DNA of 64,000 nucleotides from Dendrophyllia cribrosa (GCA_024195265.1 JAJLRJ010000001.1:57322202-57386201); one strand, 5' to 3'; shown: positions 1-13,035, counted from the first letter of the stretch. Numbers and translations: made by a program. Notes: generated by a model not told the origin, from the sequence alone.

Positions 1-62
1 CATGTTACGTGGCGGAAAAATGGCTTTCAGGTTAACTGAGCATGAGTCCCGCCTTACTAGTG

Positions 63-731
63 AGTCACGGCCGGCAATGCGCGTCCCAATCCCGAGAAAA
101 AAAAAACAGCTCTCCGTATTGCCAACAAAATCAACAACTGAACATTTTTAATGCAACATAATGCCGACTGAAAGGTAATAAAACGTGATAAACGTGTCGT
201 TCCGGTTATACTCTAGTCTGAAGTGTCAGCCGCTTTCAGTAGGGTAGGGTACAAGCGGCTAACATTTGAGACTAGTTATACCCACGAAATTCCACTGTTT
301 CGGGAGAAAGATTACTAGTACTCTAACTCTTCTGCTATTAAACAGAATGTGGATGGATGGTTCTTTCTGTTCGAGAGAACTCCTTTCTTGAGGCCGGTAG
401 TGTTAGGTCCATCTCTCTAAAAACTTCTAGGATCGGAGACAATGCCTAGGTCCAGTGATATAACTAGAACCACAGTATTTTTTTTGCTCAAGTTCATGGA
501 AATTATTTGAATAAATGGATGAAATGGGCATTATAAATTATTATTAAATCGTTATAATTAATAGTGTTATTATTCATTGTTATTATATATAGGGTCATTA
601 CTTGTGTTCCGCTAGGCATAGCTTTACTTTCTAGTTTTGTTGTTACGTACTTAAGCTTTCGTTATATTTAACACCCCTTTCGCGGTACTCATGTTTAATA
701 TTGCGACTTAGATTTACACGATCAAATTTTT

Positions 732-798
<67 letters not shown>

Positions 799-1471
799 TA
801 CAGTCGGTTTTTTTCCTTGTAAAAGTCAATAATAAATAGCATTTCAACGCAGAACGAGCTTAATTGCTCTTAAGAGCAATTTTTAAGAAAAACACGATTA
901 TTTAAAATCCAAGGCATGTTTTGACAGAAACTAAGGGACCAACACCACCAACAACAGACCACAACAAATGTTGTTGTTGTCTCTAAATCTCAACGCTTCT
1001 AACTTTTCTTTTCGCGGTAAAACGCGCCATTTTAGAACATGATGGGGGTGGGGAGGGGGGGAGGGGTGAGAAGCAATCTAAAATCAAATGGGTTTCATAA
1101 GATTTAAATTCTATGAAAAAAGACTAGGCTGAACATTTGGAAAAATTAATACGCGCCAGTTTCGAATCAACCCTCAAATTTGAATGAATAAAAAAGTAAA
1201 ACCTGGAATATATTTCAGATCGGCATCGCATTAAGGTCTCGGAGTAAGCCTCGCTTCCTTTTTCCCCATACATGATGATGAAAACTAATGACAAAAAATT
1301 CCTTCCGACGCATTCCTTTTTCCCCATACATTAAGATGAAAATTAATGACAAAAAAGAGTGTCTACTTTCAACCGCAGCTATTCGACCAAAACATTCTGA
1401 AACGGAACTTTTCCAGCAAAAGTGTTCAGAAATTTCGAAAACTGCTCCATTACCGAACTGTGAACCATTAA
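63..1471. other. Duplicated intergenic flank, no gene
   Basis: Matches 46380-47610. It contains a (TA)n run at 737-791 that is absent from copy 2, a G-rich patch near 1043-1068 and two short near-repeats around 1255-1345. No credible exon is seen; the small open frames here have no counterpart frame in copy 2. Confidence 0.6.
737..791. repeat. (TA)n microsatellite
   Basis: About 27 dinucleotide repeats. The aligned copy-2 site reads only TTATATGTT. Confidence 0.9.
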
Positions 1472-2056
1472 AGAAACACTGTCCCGCCAAAATAGTAAAA
1501 TTTCGTTTAGCTATTTCCACGTTATATCGCCAAATGCTACCAAATATACAACTTAGTAAGTTGGATAAAAAGGTTCTGTAGAGCAAAACAAAAGCAGTAG
1601 TTTGGAGATAAAGAGCAGGTTTGCAAGGCGGATTGAAGTGGATTACAGTTCATGAAATTTGATTTAATTTATTGACAGGTAGTCAAGAAATTAAACTTGC
1701 CAATCGTGTGAAATTTTGACTTTTCTAGCTAGCCGTTAAAGTGCTACTATGATCAAATCGTCGAATACCTTTAATTTTCGCGAAATTGGTAGTTAACTTC
1801 CTAAAGTACATGATTTCCAAAGTATATCCTCATGCGATGAAGGAAAGTGTTTTTTTTTTTTTGCGCTCAAACTCCGATAATTTTCATCCGCCATTGAACC
1901 GCCATGTTCCTGCGGCCTGGTTACTAACGGCAGAGGACTGGTCACTTGAAATTCGCGGGGAAATCAAGTGACGTCATTTTCTCAAGTCACAGCGCTAGCC
2001 AAGGCTAATTTCTCATACGATTTCACCCACTTCTTCGAAAAGTCTTCATTTTAATG

Positions 2057-2299
2057 ATGGGAAGTCGTTGTGTTGTACAGGAGTGCAGCAACGAGACTGG
2101 TAGAGCGGCCGGAATCGCGCTGCATGCGAGCTGGACCGACAAAACGATAGATTGTTTGAACCAAGGGGACGAATTTACATCCTCACCAAGGACACGTTTT
2201 GTTTGTATTTTCTCGATTCACATCGAGGAAAACCGTTTTACTCGGGCTTTCGACCCATGCCTAGCATATGGAAAAAGGGGAGCGATCAACAGATTGTGA
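2057..2299 (+). pseudogene. THAP-like zinc-finger remnant
   Basis: Begins MGSRCVVQECSNE and continues GIALHASW, a classic THAP start (C-x4-C then a hydrophobic-H segment). Further on it reads SPRTRFVCIFSIHIEENRFTRAF, like the THAP C-x2-H block with two extra residues. It stops after 81 codons, and a possible GT donor follows near 2340. It lies close to the left end of the TTAA element and probably represents its transposase N-terminus. A host THAP gene is less likely. Confidence 0.5.
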
Positions 2300-2815
2300 A
2301 TCTGAAAGAAATCTGCATAAAGGAGAAGAAGCGGCAAAAGGTGCGCGCAAAATGTGTGAATATTCTCATATTAAAGCTTACTGATTGTTTTTATCTGGTG
2401 ATTTCTCGCTAGCTTGCTTTACACTCGTACAAAAAGTAGTCACAATACACATTTCATATCGTGTTTCTCAAGTACCAAACTTTGATTAAACGAATAAATA
2501 ATGTGATTGTTATAGCTTTTAGAACTGACCAAATGAAAAAATCTTTTGCAAGGATTGGTGTATCAATTTGGAACACTGTATTCCTCATTCTGTGAACCCA
2601 AGTTTCAAAATAAGATTAACCCTTTAAGCCCTAATATCAACATTTTAATTCTCATTTCTTGTCCCTATACATTTCCTAGAAAAGTAGTCGAGAGAAATTG
2701 TTTAGATATCAAGAGAATCCATCTTGTGTGATCATGTCCTTTATTCTCATGACCTTTTTGATTGATAAGGCATTGATATTGCAAGGAGAAATTTGATGCT
2801 GATCACTCTTAGGGC

Positions 2816-3479
2816 TTAAGGACGTTCGCGCTAATTGTATATGCGCATCCTTACTGCGCACGCAATTCATGTCGCAACGCCATGCTACGTCATGCACGAG
2901 CGCGCGCGCAAGAGAAGAAATGTAAGCACGTGAAGGGCTGGTAGCCGTTTTGTTAACTTTGCTTAGATTTAACTCGCTTGGATGGTCGGTGACCACCAAT
3001 TTTTTTTTGATAGATAATTTTCTTTGACAATTCTCGACAGATTGTAAAAAAATGAACAAAAAATCAATGTAGGAAGTTTAAATTTTTTCCATTTTTCTAC
3101 CCGCGCGACATCGAATCCTCGCAACTTGCGGCTGTCAGAGTTTGCAAATGCTGTCGTTTACAGATTAGATTTCCTCTAAAGAACGTTACCAGTTGAACGA
3201 ATTTGCTTAGTAGACCCACTCATACAAAATTTGGCACAGAAAATTGCATTTTAGAGATTCATTAACAATATTTTTGGACTAACAGACATTGGGGCCATAT
3301 CGAGTTGGGAAGGCCGATTTTTCGAAATTAGGGTCACCTTTCAGATATCTTATCACCGAAACGAAGTCGGTGACCCCCCATTTTTTTTGCATTTCTGATA
3401 CGAGTAACTCATTGCCTAACTGCAGCAAAAGTTTTATAAAAAAATCAATGTTAGAAGATTTTCGCGCCAACGTCCTTAA
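2816..3479. mobile_element. TIR MITE, 664 bp
   Basis: Ends TTAAGGACGTTCGCGC and, inverted, TTAAGGACGTTGGCGCG. It has no coding capacity. A separate hairpin (TAAGCCCTAATATCAA versus its inverse) occupies about 2623-2818 directly to its left. Confidence 0.6.
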
Positions 3480-5702
3480 ACAAATACTTCTTGATACTTT
3501 AGAACTTGAGAATGACTATATTGAAGTCTCTCATCTGATCAATTACTTCAGCCAATTATTATAGACCTTGGAAAGCGTAATTATTTGATGTACTATATTT
3601 TAGGTTTTGTCTTATAGTTTAGGTAATGTTTTTTTTTTATCAACTTTTATTAACTTAAGTTTGTATTAATCATTCCCCCCCCCCCCTCTCAATTAGCCTT
3701 TTTTGCTGTTAGCGGTGGGCAGGTATCTACTTTAATTAATTAACTGAAATTGTATCTACTGTTGTAATTGGAAGGTGTGAAAAAAATTGTAGTTGTGGTT
3801 GCTTTTCAATCCCAAAACATTTCCAAAACATCACTCTGTGATAAAGCTACTTGTGGTATAAACTGTTCATACAAACACGAAGGAAAGCAATTTGAACTCA
3901 ACTTTCACTCAGCGTTCGATAAGGTGGTCATTTGTGTTTATAAGAAATTGTCTCTTTTTTCTTTCTCAGATTTTGTTGAAGAAATATTAATTTTGGAATT
4001 TGGGTTTCCTATTTTGGGGGCAGGGGAAACCCAACGAACTTGTCGTATGAAATTTTCAAGCAATCCCTTTCCGGGGTTTGTCATTTATTAAGATGCTCTA
4101 TGTTCTATGGCTGCACAAGGCCCAAAGATATTGTGTTTTGCAGGTTTAGCAATCGCAGACTAGTTATTCCTTTCAATTGAAGTTTTCCTTTAGGGAGTTT
4201 TTTTTTAATTTTATGTTGTTTGACTCTCAGTCGCCCATGACTGGGCTACTCCCTCCCCTCCTCTCCCCCTCCCCCCCACTCAACCCTAATACTGGACCCT
4301 GGTAGTTTGAAAAAGGATGATTTAAAAGGACATCGAGGACAGCAGATTCTTTGAGACTGTAGATGTGCAAACATATCATTTTCAGTCAGACCCTAAGGCC
4401 TTTATATGGGTTGGGACAAACTGTTTTGGACCTCATAAGCCAGGAATAGAAGCATATTAATTGAAATCTTGCAAGGAACACTCTGAGTATGTCTAGATAA
4501 TCGACACGAAAGGGCAAGTCTGTATATTTCACCGCTCGCAATTCAGGTCTGAAAAGAGAATGACACTTTGATATAATTTCTTGTTACCTCATTTGCATAA
4601 ACATTTGGACAAGAAACAGTGAGAATTCAACAAAATCACGTGAAAACTTCTAGAATGCAGATGAGCATGTGCACGTGTAGGAAACCACAGGGGAAGTCTG
4701 TCTGCCACCTCTGAGACTTGAAAACAGAATAAGGGTTGTGGGGGACAGACTTTTGGACCTCATAAGCCATATGGAATATGACTTAAAACAGTCTTGCATG
4801 TAACACTCTGAGTATGTCTTGATAATGGAAACGAAAGAGCAAGTTTGTATCTTCCACCGTTTCAATCTAAGTCTGAAAAGAAAATTATATTTTGACCTAT
4901 TTCTTGTCAGGAAATATGTACATCAACAATATAAAAAACATTTTGTCTACAGTACCCTTATTTTTATGTTAATTTTTGAAAAGAATATCAAAATCTTGTT
5001 GAACTAATAAAGTTGTTGTTGTTGTACATATGATATTGACTCTACATTTTTACGTATAAATACTGAAGAATAACCAAGAAAAAATGGAAGGTTGCTCACA
5101 ACAGTTTTTAAGTTTACTACATTTTGGTACGTTCATGCATTTTTCCAAACCTCACTAAACCATACAATAGTGTATCAAAATCAGAGAGACTTGCTTGGGC
5201 CAGGCTGAATATATGTACTTGACTATGCATAAGAATAATTAAAAGTTTACAAATTAACAAAAAACAATTGGGAGCAGATTTCCAACAATTGCACAATAAT
5301 CTGAATAACAAACTTACACAATCTGCTCCAAAGAATATTGTTTTTAATGTATATTACTTTGTAAACACATACTTTTACTCAGGTGACAGAATAACACAAT
5401 AAGAAAAATGGGGGTTACTGGGTAAACTTTCATACCATAAGTCCCAAAAGGTAATTAGTCAGTCTCACTGATTGCTTTGGTAATATATATATATTTTTTT
5501 CTATCTGTTTTGTAATAGTAGGTGTCCCCAATTAGCTCTATGAGCTAAATACATAGACACGGTAATAAAGATTTTATTATTTATTATTATTATTTATTAT
5601 GTAAAACATTTTTGGGTTCAGTGGAAGTTGGACATGACTGTTATCATTTGAGGCCCAGTTACCAAAATTGCCTACAATATGTGGATGCCTGTTACCAGAA
5701 AA
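3480..5702. other. Interior of TTAA element, no gene seen
   Basis: AT-rich with poly-C patches near 3675 and 4260. Segments 4435-4570 and 4768-4890 are diverged direct repeats (both contain GGACCTCATAAGCC and ACACTCTGAGTATGTCT), about 330 bp apart. Open frames here are short and lack coding features. Confidence 0.5.
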
Positions 5703-5879
5703 TACAGTCAACTCTTTCTAAGACGGACACCGTCGGGACTGGCCCCAAATGTCCATCTTAGAGAGGTATCCATCTTATAGAGAGCTTAGTTACAGTAAAA
5801 TGACTAAAAAACCGAACGGCAGGGACCAACACCAGGTGTCTGTTTTATAGAGGTGTCCGTTAAGTGAGAGTTGACTGTA
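5703..5879. mobile_element. Tc1/mariner-like MITE
   Basis: Flanking TA dinucleotides enclose inverted ends CAGTCAACTCTTTCTAAGACG and CGTTAAGTGAGAGTTGACTG, followed by GGACACC/GGTGTCC. At 177 bp it is non-autonomous. Confidence 0.75.
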
Positions 5880-6141
5880 TACCCAAATAAATTTTCATCA
5901 AAAAAGATAGAAGCATCCAGTGGTGTGAAACTGGAAACCTGATGTGAGCCCCTTACATAGCTTGTGTACATAGAAAACAACTCATTGCAAATTGTTGTTG
6001 TCTTGCACATTTATTTTCTCATTGATAATTGTACTTATTCACATCTGGATATAATAAATACAATGTATTGATAAAACCTTTGTTTTGAAGGTCAAAGAAA
6101 TTTTTTTTTCAAAAATTTAGTCCTCCCCCACACCAAATTTT

Positions 6142-8956
6142 AGGTATGTTTTTGGTATGTGTGAGGTATGTCAAAGGTATGGTTGGACATACTTTAAATA
6201 CACCTAGAACATACCTTTAACATACAATGAACATACCTTTAACATACCTACATTTGGCTTATAACAAGTATGTCAATGCTATGTCACTGGTCTGTCTTAG
6301 GTACCTCTGAAATACCCCAAAAATATCATTAAGTATCATTTTTGGAACAAAATTAACATACCGTAAAGATACCCAAAACATACCATTTTTGAAGTACCTA
6401 AAACATACCTTGTGACATTTTTAAATGATATGTTTTTGGTATGTTTGAACATACCCAAAACATATAAATGACATACCAAGAACATACCTATATTGACATA
6501 TCTTAAACATACCAACAACACACCTTTAAACATACATTGGACATACCTAGAACATACCTACATTTGGCATACAATAGGTATGTCAATGCCATATCACTGG
6601 TCTGTTTTAGGTACCTCAGACATACCCAGGAAATATCATGAAGCATCATTTTTGGAACAAAATAAACATACCCTAATGATCCAAAACATACCATTTTTGA
6701 AGTACCTAAAACATACCTCTGTGACATATCTAAATGATGTGTTTTTGGTATGTTTGACCATACCCAAAACATATAAATGACATACCAAGAACATACCTAT
6801 TGTGACACAAGTTAAACATACTAACAGTTACAAATATGAAATATGTCACATTTGACAACGAACAAGAAGCTAGCGTTTACATGCACTTTGAGGGATCTGT
6901 ATTATATACATGCCATTCCTGGTGTAATTTATAATCCATTTCAAAGGTAGAAACATGGCCATAATAATTATACACACAGAATGCAGACAAAATGGACAAG
7001 AACATTAATAATTTATTGACAAGTCTTTTCGTCGATCCATCACGTTCGATTGAATTGACTGCACTTACATGAATAGTGTAAAGTGTACATACACAAAAAT
7101 GGCTCGCAAAGTCTAAACATTTCATTTAATAAACCTAAACACACTGGCTTTGATTTGAAGCTTTTCATATAAAGCTATTCAGCAAACATTTTTAGGCATC
7201 AAAGCGAACACAATCAAGATAAAAAAATAAACTTACCATGATGAATAACGTAGAACCGAGTGAAGCGACTATATATACATGGATCACTCACAGTGATTTC
7301 ATTTAACTGGCTTTCCAATTCTCGTGATGAAGGCTAGCTAGTCTGTAAAAAACTTTGAAAATCCTTCAAGTTCATGAAACGTTAAATTTTGTGATTCAAC
7401 TTGATATTTTGTGGCTGAAGTTCGTAACAGATCAGAACATTTGGAATTGTATAACCTGCATGCATGGGCATCTCCCATGCACAGTTGTGTACATAAACGT
7501 TGAAATAAACTCACATTCATGTTTTGTTGGCTGTAAACTGCGAGCTTCTGCCCATTTCTTCATGCCTTGATATTCTCTTAAACCATTCGCGACACAAAAG
7601 TGAAAGAACAACTTTCAAATGACCGCTTAAACACTGTCAAATGTAACGATCAAGCATTCCATAGGTATCAGTTTGCGTACAAATCACGTGAAACATGACC
7701 CGCTCCTGATCTGGTGGATTTTCCTTTTTTATAAGCTAGAACAAAAAGTATTTCACGGAGATAATTAAATAATAACCGACATATATGGTAGATACTTCGT
7801 ATCTAAAGCTGAGAAACAGGGTAAACGGCCCGTAAACGGTTGCGTGCACGGCTGCAACTTAGCTGATCGATCACGTGCTCATAGCTCCCGTAACGTAATT
7901 CCGCGCGTGTATCAGGTTACTTCAACTTACGTCTCGCTCCGGTCCTTTTATTGCAAAAGGTTTCTCAATGTAAACTAATTGAATGATGCCAGAGAAAAGA
8001 AAGATGCAAAGAGGTTAGGGTTAGGAATGATACATGTAATATTTCTCGGTGTAATTGAATTTCACTGGTAAGTTCACATGTACATGTTATTCGTTCATAT
8101 TAAAAATTATACAATGTGAAATAATTTTTCCTCAATTACAGTTGTAATTTGTATTTGTGTAATTACATCCACCGAATCTTCGATACATCTTTCAGTGGAT
8201 ACCAAAGCAGGTTGTCACGAAAAGGCGATCAACAGCCACATAACACCAGCGGCGATCGTTCATGATTCAGATGGCGAAAGGAATAATACATTTTTTAAAA
8301 GGTCACTAAATCTCCAGTGATGTATTTTGCTTTCGAACATTTTGAATTTTGAAAGTCTTTATGTGGTATCTGCAGCGTTGTGTAGCAGGTTGTAGCATTG
8401 TAGTTTTCACAGTGCGTGATATTTTGGGTTGGCTGCTTGAGCGACTCACGAACACTATAGTGTACTTCGATCTTTAGAGACACTGAAGCGCAAAAAAGTG
8501 AATTAATGCAGTGCTGTGCAGCAGCATGTTGCGTCGTTCGTCGGGATGTTTTTGGTATGTCAGCTTCTACAAGGAATATTAGGTATCTTTTTGGTATATT
8601 GTTATGCTATGTTTTAGGTATGTCAACTTCTTTAGGGAAAGTTAGGTATCTTTTTGATATGTCTTTCCTATGTTTTAGGTATGTCAGCTTCTTCAAGGAA
8701 TATTAGGTACCTTTTTGGTATGTCTTTACAAATATGTTTTTGGTATGTCATTGCTCATGTAACCAAAATGCTACTTTTTTGGTATGTCTTGGTCCTATGT
8801 TTTTGGTATGTCATTTTCATTAAAAATAGTCGGTACCTTTTTGGTATGTCTTAATGGTATGTTTTAGGTATGTTTTGAAAAACGACATACCCAAAACATA
8901 CCAGAGTCACTAACAAAGTACCAGAGACATACCTCATACATACCAAAAACATACCA
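6142..8956. mobile_element. Fold-back element with GGTATGT repeat arms
   Basis: The left arm (6142-6830) and right arm (8535-8956) consist of irregular tandem motifs GGTATGT and ACATACC with TTTTTGG spacers, in opposite overall orientation. The outer ends pair as GGTATGTTTTTGGTATGTGTG versus its inverse at 8905-8956. The left arm contains two direct copies of about 320 bp (6165-6485 and 6486-6805). The central 1.7 kb has no convincing gene. Its architecture resembles Foldback elements; no transposase is present. Confidence 0.55.
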
Positions 8957-9521
8957 ACCCCCTTCCTCTTTGTAGTAAGTGTACTCTTCATCAGAATATG
9001 GGAAGGTTTGCCTGATGCACCGATTGGTGATATGCCACAGATCTCAGGAACCTAAAGAAATAAAAATTACAGAGGATGATTTTGAGTGTCTACAAATGTG
9101 GTTTGTCGTTCAACCTTGCCATATGAGCAAATTTTGTGTTGAGTCCCAACATTGCCTGCATGACTGGTGTTTATAAACAGCAGTGCATTTTCGATGGTAA
9201 AAAAGAACAATAAGCTCATTCGGAACTGAAACTAAACTGTATACCTGTGTATACACTCTCCTTTATTGCGCCACTGTGAAGTTATAAAACACCAAGACAA
9301 AACTTGCGAAAGTCTAAACTAAACCTCAAGCTAAACTTGGCTTCGGCTTCAATGAATCTCCGAGAACACAGCAAACAATTCATCTACATACCAATATTTG
9401 GTGTCTTCCTCGCCAGAAAAAAGGATCAGCAAAACCTGCTCTTCCTCTTCGTCGGCCTCTAGAAGACTCCAAGTAGAGTTGAAGTAGAGCTACAATAGCT
9501 GTTCAAGTATTCGGCTGCCTC
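8957..9521. other. Spacer inside TTAA element
   Basis: No gene can be supported. The small open frame at 8979-9176 has no recognisable motif. Confidence 0.4.
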
Positions 9522-9701
9522 TTATTCAGTCGGAACTGGCTCTACAGAGTCATCGCAATTGACGATTTCTTCTTTTTCATTGCCTATATCGTGCGAAGAC
9601 GATCCAGACAAGCTTTCTGAATCACTGTTGTCACTACAGCTTTGAAATTCGTCGCTAGAAGGGTCTCTAGAAGCCCCGAACTACTGAGTGAACGAAGACA
9701 T
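9522..9701 (-). pseudogene. Acidic Ser-rich coding remnant near right end of TTAA element
   Basis: ATG at 9701, one in-frame TAG after six codons, then 50 open codons rich in Ser, Asp and Glu (SSDEFQSCSDNSDSESLSGS), ending at a second stop. It points inward from the right end, opposite to the THAP remnant. It looks like the N-terminal exon of a second transposon-encoded protein, now broken. The family is unknown. Confidence 0.35.
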
Positions 9702-10104
9702 CGGATCAGCGACTTGAGAAAATGACGTCACAACATAAAAGCAATATAGATTTGAATGAATTACCGCAACTCCAATCCCTGTTATAACGCGGGCTCACTG
9801 GAACATAAATCCATAATGGCGGACTCGAAAAGCACTACTTTCTACGGTCAATATTTTCACTTTGCGGGGCCGTAACTTCATTTAATTGACCTAGACAGGT
9901 ACAGTGACATCTGATAAGCTGTAAGGAAGGCGTTTTTGTTTCATACGTGACATTTATTTTTGATCATAGTAGCACTTTAACAATTCTTTACTTCTATTAC
10001 TTTTGGCGATGGTTTTAACCAATTTCAAGATAATAAAGTAAGCTCGATACAAGTTCCTGGCCATAATCATGGTAACACGTTATTTCAGCCGGGACAGTGT
10101 TCTT

Positions 10105-10957
10105 TTAAACAGGGAAGGAAATCCATTGGAACGGAAATTTTCAGGAAGAATTTTTCGAAAATTTGGGAATACCTCGCAAGGTAAATTGTCCTCTTTTCCC
10201 GAAAATTCCGCTAAAACTGAAAATTACTCTTGCATTTTCCACCGAAAGTTTCAGAAACTCTAATCGGAATTTTAGGTTGAATGGATCGCGCCCACGTAAC
10301 CAGTCATAAACGATCTTACGCGTAATCACTGCGGTGAATCCGAAGCCTTCTTTTGCATTTATCAGTTGAATCCTGTTCCCTCCCGGACTCCCCCCTCCTT
10401 GGCACAAAGTAGGTATGCTTTCTTCAGCCCTATGTTTCCGTGTGACACAAGAGGTTAGGAACTGAGGCGGGGATTTGACATACCCAAAAAGAATATTTAT
10501 AAAGTGTGTTTTTATGGCTGTATTAACTGCAAGTATGGAAAAATATTAACAAGAGTGTCAAGTGTCTCAAGGTGACACAATTGTTTAGTTAAATCCTTGA
10601 TTAACAAAAACGTTTGTCTACTGGAAGGAATCCAAGTAGAAAAGCGTTTATAATGTTCTTGTCCAGAAAGATTTGCAAATACAACGAGAAAGAATGACAA
10701 AAAGAATGCTATATCGTTCGAGATACAGTGATGGAAATCTGTTAGGTAACGCTTTCATGAAACTGCCAGGGCTTAATTGCTTTCCGCCACGACTGACAAT
10801 ATCACTTTGATACTAAGAATGATAAGAAGATTGCTTTCCATGATACATATAAATAGTCGATCGTTGAGTTCGATAAACCTTCGGCCATCTTGAAACATAG
10901 AGTGCGTGAAAACAGGCTGGTAAAGCTGCAACTGCCATTATTTAAATCGGCTTATAA
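10105..10957. other. Duplicated intergenic flank, no gene
   Basis: Matches 47616-48895 and is interrupted there by a MITE and by poly-C expansion. No exon is seen. Confidence 0.6.
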
Positions 10958-11134
10958 TATGACCGTACGGCCCCGCTCACGCAATCCTACAGAAAATAGA
11001 ATCGCAAGGTGACGTGAGCGGGGACGGACGGGTTGACGTGAGCCGGTCCGGAAAAAGCCGTCCGGCCCCGCTCGAGTTCAAGCGACCCTGCACGACTATT
11101 CTTGCAACAATTGTCTTTAATTTATTTGGATAAA

Positions 11135-12578
11135 ATGAGCGACAGCAGTGAACACGACGAAAGTGAGTTTTATTATCCAGATGAACTTTCGGATAACGAA
11201 CTTTTGGAACAAACGAACAGTATTGAGTCCAAACTACTTACAGATGAAAGCATCAAAGAATTTATCGCGGGGCAAAAACAAGAAAACACCGTAAAGAAAA
11301 CTAAGTACGAAATGAATGTTTTTTCTAAGTTTCTTGGCGACGTTGGAGAAACCAGACAAGTGACAGACATACCTTGTATTGAGCTGGACAAATTGCTGTG
11401 CAAGTTTTACATAAATGTGCGTAGAAAAGACAAAACAGAGTACGAGCCAGACATGATTTCTTCCTTCTCGAGAAGTAACCAAAAACACCTGAACGACAAC
11501 AAGTCAAAGATTAACATCCTGAAAGACGACGAATTTAAAACGTCCAGAGAAGTGTTAAAGTTGAAGCGAAGGGAACTCAGAAAAAAAGGTAAAGGAAACC
11601 ATCCCCACGCAACGGAAGCTCTCACAGACGACGACATTAACAGAATTTTTGCCCAAAACCAGTTTGGTGTCCACAATCCCGAAGTTCTGTTCCGTACAAT
11701 GCGGTTTCTGATAACTCTGCACTTTGGGCATCGAGCAAGACACGAAGCGAGACAACTGAAGTTTGGAGACATTGCCCTGAAAGTAAGAAGAATATCTTGA
11801 ATGGCTCACGGAGAGACACTCCAAAACCCGCCATGGCGATGAGCACGAACAAAACAGAGCTTTCCGTCCGAAGGCCTACGCAACTGGTGATGAAAAATGT
11901 CCGGTGTTTTGTTTCCAGCACTTCCTTTACCGGCGCCCAGATTCTGCAAAAAAAGCAGAAAGTCCATTCTTTCTTGCAATCAACCACCGTCGGCGACCAG
12001 AAGACGAGATCTGGTTCTTGAACGTGCCAATGGGAAAAAACAAGATAGGCAAGTTCTTCAATCTCGTTCCCAGGGTCTTCTCCTTCCCGTCCCCCTGGAG
12101 CGAGAGAGAGAAAGACCCTGGCACAGGCTGGTCACGTGTCTCCCAGAATAAAAAATTCCCTACTAGGGGTCCCTGTTTCTGGACATTTTGTCACCAAAAG
12201 TTTTTGTCAACGTCAAAACGATGCTGTCTTCGGCGGTTGAGATCCGCTTTATTTTTTTAGCAGCCAAATGTTGCTTCCCATGCCCAACAACGAAGCTTGT
12301 CAAAGATTCTCAGCGGAAAAACACCATCCACTAGTACAGCAACGTCGACAACTCCAGCATCCAACGCCACAAGCTCGCTTTTTACTCCCGTAAACCCGAA
12401 CACTCAGCAAAGCCAGCAAACCCAAGCATTGTTCACAGGTGCGAACATTGGTGTTCTTAACATCCAGACGCTTGTTCTTCATAGTTCAGGTGGAAATAAA
12501 CCTGAGAATTCTCCAGGTCCGAGTGTGAAACGCCGCCGCCGACATTTCATTGAGTCTTCCGACGAAGAAGATCTCTAA
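11135..12578 (+). pseudogene. Crypton-like tyrosine recombinase (DUF3504/QRICH1-type), disrupted
   Basis: ATG at 11135 (MSDSSEHDESEF). After an acidic leader the frame encodes a Crypton/QRICH1-type recombinase N-half: TKYEMNVFSKFL, then RKKGKGNHPHATEALTDDD and RTMRFLITLHFGHRARHE, where the last Arg-containing block holds the first catalytic Arg. A frameshift near 11785 moves the reading to the frame starting EYLEWLTERHSKTRHGDE, which continues to LAINHRRRPEDEIWFLN and GKNKIGKF. There the frame enters an unrelated repeat (about 12057-12250), and the region that should hold the H-x-x-R and Tyr residues is missing. A C-terminal tail resumes at about 12263 and stops at 12578 (HFIESSDEEDL). It is non-functional as read. 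Confidence 0.65.
12057..12255 (+). repeat. Dispersed repeat inserted in Crypton-like gene
   Basis: Starts within TCTCGTTCCCAGGGTCTTC and contains GAGCGAGAGAGAGAAAGACCC. Translated it gives LVPRVFSFP, a phrase I associate with a dispersed repeat common in anthozoan and lancelet DNA. It replaces the catalytic third of the recombinase. Confidence 0.5.
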
Positions 12579-13035
12579 CTTTTTCAGTTTTTGATTCTCA
12601 ACAAAGCGTGAAGTACGCTTGTTTTTTTTATGGTTTTGACATATTGACAGCTTTTTGACAATTTTCTGTCAGATTTTCAGACATGGACATGCATTTCATC
12701 GGCTTTTTTCTTCCCCAATTTGATTGTTTATAATATTAAATTGGCACGCAAGCAATAAAATTATGAATGTTTTTACAACTTTGGATGAATTTTTTTGATT
12801 GTTGGACATGTAAACTTAAAGAAACAGAAATTTCAAAGAAGTAATTATTTTCAGTGGAATACTTGAATCTTTTTAACAAAGAAATAAAGTGATTATTTTT
12901 TGTTTCCGGTTTTTTTTTCAGTGTTGTTTGTTTGTTTTCTTATTATCGCAGTCCTACACACCGCAGGTACTTTGTCATATTCAAGGTTCAAATAATTTAA
13001 AACATTTTTCAGTACTTTCTAGTCATATTATAAAA
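12579..13035. other. AT-rich 3' flank, no gene
   Basis: AATAAA occurs near 12755 and 12882, possible poly(A) signals for the Crypton-like gene. Nothing else is seen. Confidence 0.4.

Larger units (their letters stand above)
1472..10104. mobile_element. 8.6-kb TTAA-flanked DNA transposon (Kolobok-like?)
   Basis: Flanked by TTAA at 1468-1471 and 10105-10108. The undisturbed copy-2 site has a single TTAA near 47619. Terminal repeats read AGAAACACTGTCCCG and, inverted, AAGAACACTGTCCCG. Subterminal inverted matches extend inward: TAAAGTGCTACTATGATCAAA at 1737 pairs with 9960-9980, and TGACGTCATTTTCTCAAG at 1970 pairs with 9714. TTAA targets are used by piggyBac and Kolobok, and Kolobok transposases carry THAP domains. 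A THAP-like remnant at 2057 therefore favours Kolobok, but no catalytic domain is seen and the interior is filled by younger insertions. Confidence 0.7.

Noticed and set aside
6336..6780. Overlapping frames on both strands
   Set aside because: Produced by the GGTATGT/ACATACC repeats of the fold-back arms.
11407..11987. Several minus-strand frames up to 121 residues
   Set aside because: Antisense to the Crypton-like recombinase, whose plus-strand reading has clear family motifs.
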